This document shows, piece after piece, positions 30,749 through 35,144 of a stretch of DNA of 35,144 nucleotides (positions are counted from its first letter, which is position 1; the number at the start of each line of letters is the position of its first letter). A program made the position numbers and the translations under genes. The DNA lies in NCBI GenBank assembly GCA_003427395.1, contig BFEA01000244.1, positions 727,500 through 762,643 of the forward strand, written 5' to 3'. The notes beneath the pieces were generated by a model. It did no database searches, was not told the DNA's origin, and worked only from the letters and a program-made list of their open reading frames with translations. This stretch comes from Chara braunii (taxonomy: Eukaryota > Streptophyta > Charophyceae > Charales > Characeae).

Positions 30749-31379
30749 TTTTATCTCCGTTAGCCCTAATTTTGGGCCTCTTTTTGCTCCATTTTCTTTT
30801 TGACAGCCTATTTCTTATGTTGAGCCCATTGGGTTCTTATTTTCTCATGCCTAACTAGTCCCAGATATCTCGGACTGTTGGGCAACCCTTCCACCATCAT
30901 TATTTTGCTTTCTTTTCCCTCACGGTTTTCCACTTAATCCCGCACTAGTGGTGCTAATATTTTCCACCGTCTAGATTTTGATCTTGACGGTGCCGCTTGC
31001 TTTGCGTGACCATTCCTCATGTTGGCGCATAGTTTCCTTGGGACATCTCAAGTCCCCGCCACTTTATCCGCACTAGTTCCATTTTATTTTTTTCGTCCCG
31101 CCGGCGCATGTCCCAATTTTCGACTATTTTTATTTGGGTCCATTTAGTCCCCGGTATCGTCCCGTATGTCGTCCCATTTTTATTTTGGTACCTCCTTGCC
31201 TTTGTAAGTTCCAATATCTCCTCCTGAAGTGCCCCATATGTACCAATTATTCTTGGTCGCGAGATCTCTTCTCACGGTTGCCGTTTACCGTCTCTATTTG
31301 CCTCATGCGAAAACCACTCTTTTCTAGCCTTTTGGGCTTGTCATGGCTCATTTTTCCCTTGGCATAGGCATCCTTATGC

Positions 31380-31730
31380 AGTCCTTTATTTCTCGCAATG
31401 CAACTGTGGCCATTTTCCTCGTCCCATAGCCCCACAACTTGCCCCAAATTGAAAGAAAATGAAGCACTGAATTTTCAAGTGCATCCGGGTTTAATATTGG
31501 TCCCGGATGCATCTAAAAAATGTGTTTTCCCCTCCCCATGCAGTCCGTTGTAACTCGGACTGCAATGGGGGTTTATTTCCTAGCCCCATTGCCCCACAAC
31601 TACCCCAAAACTGAAGGAAAAAAAAAACGGCCAACTTTCAAGTGCATCCGGGCTCAATATTGGCTATGGATGCATCTAAAACATGTCTTTCTCTTCCTTC
31701 ACGCAATCCGTTGTATCCCGGTTGCATGAG
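31380..31730 (+). repeat. Internal tandem duplication of about 160 bp in core copy 2
   Basis: A block running from a CAGTCC hairpin through 'CCCCACAACT', a GCATCCGGG hairpin and 'ATCTAAAA.ATGT' occurs twice in succession. Copy 1 has a single block (about 20000-20165). The duplication unit contains one hairpin of each type. Confidence 0.75.
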
Positions 31731-32369
31731 GCCTTGATTTTTCTGGATTTTCTCTGCAAAATCAAGAGAATATCAAGGTCCTTTGCAGCCGCCATATTCC
31801 AGAATGTATCTTGTCACGGATGTCTCCCCAAGTGACCGTTTTTTACCGTTAAGGCCCTTTTCTCTTTTCTTTTCGTTTCTTTTCCCTCCCTTTTTGGATA
31901 GTAGGGACCTGCCAGTCCCTACTTGTGGCAGTCCCTATGGACGACCAACTCACTCACTCCCTCTCACTCCTTTTGTCTTATTCTCCGTCCCTTTCTTTTC
32001 TTTTTCTTTCTTTTTCTAGCATGCCAAGTGTCAAGTAGCCGTTAAGGCCTTTTCTAGGCCCTTCCTCTTAGTTTTGGCGCTCCCTATGCTCATGGTGCAG
32101 CCCATTATATCTCGGATTGCAATAATGGTTTCCTCATGCCCATAAGAGCTTCCTTTTACCTCTATTTCTCTCACACAATGACCCCTCATACCCCGATTTT
32201 TCCTTGGGAGCCTATTTTTTACATGGAGTCTTTTTTGAATCCATTTTCTTGAGGGGGGTCAATCCGAGATTTTTCGGATTGCTCCCATGCCTCCTTCTCC
32301 ATGTTTCTTTACTTTTTCTTTTCCTTTTGGTCTCCCCGTTTGCTCCCACTAGTGGTGCTAATATTCTTG

Positions 32370-32395
32370 ACCGTCAAGATCTCGATCTTGACGGT
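32370..32395. repeat. Perfect 11-bp inverted repeat, ACCGTCAAGAT / ATCTTGACGGT
   Basis: A four-base loop separates the arms. Related but imperfect versions lie at about 19588-19612, 20789-20812 and 30965-30992. Confidence 0.87.
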
Positions 32396-32469
32396 GCATC
32401 TTGCTTTAATTGTTTTCTCCTCATGCCGCTCAGCAGTTCCTCTTGAGACCTTCTCATGTCCCCGCCACT

Positions 32470-32588
32470 TGTCCCGCCGGTGGTCCCCGACACTTTGTCC
32501 CGTCGGTGGTCCCCGACACTTGTCCCGCCGATGGTCCCCGCCACTGGTCCCGTCGGTGGTCCCCGACACTTTGTCCCATCGGTGGCCC
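32470..32588. repeat. 26-bp tandem array (about 4.5 copies)
   Basis: The unit GTCCCGTCGGTGGTCCCCGA plus CACTTT-type ends repeats with small changes. Copy 1 of the core has only single, unexpanded versions ('GTCCCGACGGTGGTCCCGTC' near 19709). Confidence 0.85.
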
Positions 32589-33141
32589 CCTCATATTTTG
32601 TCTCGGATACCATTATTTTTTACTTAGTCTCACGTGGTCCCCGGTGCCTTTCCTCAAGGTGTCCCATGTTCGTTTGACGTCTACCGCCCTGTGGTGGCCC
32701 CTTTCCCTTGTCTTTTCTCAGGCCTCGCGTGAGCCGGTTTTTCCGGCCGCGGGGTGTCCAATCCGTGGTTTCCGTTAATTGTCGTAGGCGACCCTCATAT
32801 TGGGCCCTTATTTTCTAGTGTTCCGCGGTCACCGGGGCCGTCCACCTCTCGGCTTCCCTATTCTTTTGTCATCCGCCATGCCGCACTTGCTAAGTTAATG
32901 GCCCGTCGGGTCCTTGTTATGTTGGGTTCAGATGGCCCTCCTGCCCCATGCTATGCCCCTATGTGCCCGTGCACCGTCCCTTACTTGCTTGCCGTTGCTC
33001 GTTCTTTCTCCCTACGGTACTCAGCCCAGGGCATCACTCCTCTCGACGGTCCCATCCTAGTCCTTTGTCTTTTCTCTCTCTCTTGTCTCCTTACTCCAGA
33101 TTTCACTGTCGTGCACAACCTAGCTATATATCGACTCTTAA

Positions 33142-33182
33142 GTGTCGGGACGTTATTCGGGAACCACAGGTCCCGACACCGG
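33142..33182. repeat. Terminal hairpin of core copy 2
   Basis: GTGTCGGGAC pairs perfectly with GTCCCGACAC across an 18-base loop, followed by CGG. It is immediately followed by the first inverted satellite unit ('TGCTTTCGTAGCTGCTCC'). Confidence 0.85.
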
Positions 33183-34280
33183 TGCTTTCGTAGCTGCTCC
33201 GTAGCTCGTGTATGTGTGTGTTCTAGTCTCATGGGTGCAAGTTCAATCTTTCCTCACTTGTTGATGTGGCGGTGCTTTCCTAGTTGCTCCATAGCTCATG
33301 TATGTGCGTTTTGTAGTCTCAATGGTACAAGTTCAGTCTTTCTCTCACCTTGTGATGTACCGGTGCTTTCCTAGTAGCTCCATAGTTCATGAATGTGTGT
33401 GCAGTAGTCTCATTGGTGCAAGTTTAGTCTTTCTCTCACTTTGTGATGTACCGGTGCTTTCCTAGTTGCTCCATAACTCATGTATGTGTGTGTTGTAGTC
33501 TCATTGGTGCAAGTTCAGTCTTTCCTCAGTTGGTAATGTGGCGGTGCTTTCCTAGTTGCCCCATAGCTCATGCATATGTGTGTTGTAGCCTCATTGGTGA
33601 AAGTTCAGTATTTCCTCACTTGGTCATGTAGCGGTCCTTTCCTAGTTTCTCCATAGCTCATGTATTTGTGTACCGTACTCTCAGTGGTGCAAGGTCAGTC
33701 TTTCTCTCACTTTGTGATGTTCCGGTGCTTTCCTAGTTGCCTCATAGCTCATGAATGTGTGCAGTAGTCTCATTGGTGCAAGTTCAGTCTTTCTCTCACT
33801 TTGTGATGTACCAGTGCTTTCCTAGTTGCTCCATAGCTCATGTATGTGTGTGTTGTAGTCTCATTGGTGCAAGTTCAGTCTTTCTCTCACTTTGTGATGT
33901 ACCGGTGCTTTCCTAGTTGCTCCATAGCTCATGAATGTGTGTGTAGTAGTCTCGTTGGTGCAAGTTTAGTCTTTCTCTTACTTTGTGATGCACTGGTGCT
34001 TTTTGAGTTGCTTCATAGCTTATGTATGTGTGTGTTGTAGTCTCATTGGTGCAAGTTCAGTCTTTCCTCACTTAGTGATTTGGCGGTGGTTTCCTAGTTG
34101 CTCCATAGCTCATGTATGTGTGTGCTGTAGTCTCTTTAGTGCATGTTAAGTCTTTCCCCACTTGGTGATGTACCAGTGCTTTCCTAGTTGATCCATAGTT
34201 CATGTATGGGTATGTTGTATTCTCATTGGTGCCAGTTCAGTCTTCCTCTCATTTTGTGATGTACCGGTGTTGTCGTAGTT
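33183..34280 (-). repeat. Satellite subfamily B in inverted orientation (right arm, inner part)
   Basis: About twelve units of about 91 bp are reverse complements of the left-arm B units: 'CGGTGCTTTCCTAGTTGCTC', 'ATAGCTCATGTATGTGTGTG', 'GTAGTCTCATTGGTGCAAG' and 'CTTTCTCTCACTTTGTGATG'. Starts at 33361 and 33452 are 91 bp apart. The array length (about 1.1 kb) nearly equals that of left-arm B (about 1.2 kb). Confidence 0.92.
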
Positions 34281-34350
34281 GCTCCATAGCTCATGTATGT
34301 GTGTGCTATAGTCCAAGTTGTACAGTTCAGTCTTCCTTCACTTGGTGATG
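34281..34350 (-). repeat. Hybrid A/B satellite unit at the right-arm switch
   Basis: Its reverse complement begins A-like ('AAGACTGAACTGTACAACTT') and ends B-like ('CACACACATACATGAGCTAT'). It matches the hybrid unit at 16019-16110 with few differences. Confidence 0.85.
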
Positions 34351-35144
34351 TGTCGGTTGTTCCTAGTTGCTTCCCTAGCTTACACATATGTACGATCTAG
34401 TATAAGTTGTGAAGTTCGGTTCTTCCGCCACTTCGTGATGTGCCCGTTCTTCATAGTTTTTTCCCTAGCTTCACACATGTGCATGCTCTAGTCTAAGTTG
34501 TGCAGTTCAGTCCTCCTTCACTTGGTGATGTGCCGGTTCTTCCTAGTTGCTTCCATAGCTTCACACATAAGCATGCTCTAGTCTAAGTTGTGCAGTTCTT
34601 CCTTCACTCGGTGATGTGCCGGTTCTTCGTAGTTGCTTCCATAGCTTCACACATATGCATGCTCTAGTCTAAGTTGTGCAGTTTAGTTCTTCCTTCACTT
34701 GGTGATGTACCGGTTCTTCCTAGTTGCTTCCATAGCTTCACATATGTGCATCTTCTAGTTTAAGTTGTGCAGCTCAATTATTCCTTCACTTGGTGATGTG
34801 TCGGTTCCTCCTAGTTGCTTCCCTAGCTTCACACATGTGTATGCTCTAGTCCAAGTTGTGTAGTTCGTTTCTTCCTTCACTTGGTGATGTGGCGGTTCTT
34901 TTTATCTGCTTCCCTAGCTCCACACATGTGTATGTTTTAGTCTAGGTTGTGTAGTTCTGTTTCTCCTTCACTTGGTGTTGTGTCGGTTCTCTCTAGTTGT
35001 TTCCATAGCTTCACACATGTGCATGCTCTAATCTAACTTGTGCAGTTTGGTTCTTCCTTCACTTGGTGATGTGTCGGTTCTTCCTATTTGCTTCCCTAGC
35101 TTCACACATGTGTATGCTGTAGTCTAAGTTGTGCAGTTAAGTTT
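34351..35144 (-). repeat. Satellite subfamily A in inverted orientation (right arm, outer part, cut by window end)
   Basis: Units are reverse complements of left-arm A: 'CTTCACTTGGTGATGTG', 'CGGTTCTTCCTAGTTGCTTC', 'AGCTTCACACATGTG' and 'CTAGTCTAAGTTGTGCAGTT'. About nine units are visible and the array continues past the last base. Confidence 0.92.

Larger units (their letters stand above)
29070..33182 (+). mobile_element. Core module copy 2: purine tract plus non-coding hairpin-rich core
   Basis: The second direct copy of the module has the same order of landmarks as copy 1, for example 'GGCCAAGTAC' then 'GGTACCAACTCGG' at about 29920-29959 against 18467-18505. It ends with a longer terminal hairpin and GTCCCGACACCGG at 33182. 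It differs from copy 1 by a roughly 160-bp internal tandem duplication (about 31380-31730) and by a 26-bp array (32470-32588). No domain is encoded; the frames are pyrimidine-driven. Directly after its end the inverted satellite arm begins. Confidence 0.75.

Noticed and set aside
32754-33374. 206-residue plus-strand ORF across the end of core copy 2
   Set aside because: It runs from the core through the terminal hairpin into satellite B; the core part has no counterpart frame in copy 1 and the end is satellite translation.

Overview
The window looks like repeat-rich nuclear DNA from a green eukaryote. I see no bacterial operons, no ribosome-binding sites and no intact host gene. The retroelement proteins resemble Ty3/gypsy families that I associate, from memory, with charophyte algae such as Chara. 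That assignment is inference and needs a database search. Every protein-coding remnant I can identify carries stops or frameshifts, so I call them pseudogenes.

Region 1 (1-9.6 kb) is a decayed Ty3/gypsy-type element with an unusual layout. Gag, protease and reverse transcriptase (RT) read leftward on the minus strand (4421 to 643). The rest of pol (RT C-terminus, the start of RNase H, and integrase with its D,D35E triad) reads rightward on the plus strand (4538 to about 6414). The two halves are complementary: one stops about 15-20 residues before the other starts, with no overlap. This suggests inversion of the 5' half. Tandem arrays flank it on the left (25 bp and 60 bp units). Downstream of integrase are a charged third ORF with 42-bp repeats, two more tandem arrays, and a polypurine tract followed by a TG at 9595 that may start the 3' LTR.

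Region 2 (9.6-14.9 kb) holds two minus-strand, mutually homologous, broken ORFs of unknown function (12283-11516 and about 11380-10597). Next to them is about 2.5 kb with no recognisable gene.

Region 3 (14.9-35.1 kb) is the most unusual part. Two large arrays of about 91-bp satellite units lie in opposite orientation (14918-17290 and 33183-35144, the latter running off the window). Each arm is built from the same two subfamilies in mirrored order, and each contains the same hybrid A/B unit at the switch point. Inside lie two directly repeated modules, each made of a related satellite block, a (GAA)n purine tract and a roughly 3.6-kb non-coding core. The cores end in the same hairpin and sequence (21538 and 33182) and carry a conserved series of strong inverted repeats. 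Between the modules are an AT-rich block, a possible LTR with a primer-binding-site-like motif, and a second broken Ty3/gypsy element (24483-27478) cut off inside RT by satellite. The overall shape resembles a very large foldback-type element with satellite arms and a hairpin-rich core. No transposase is visible, so any mobility would have to be supplied in trans.
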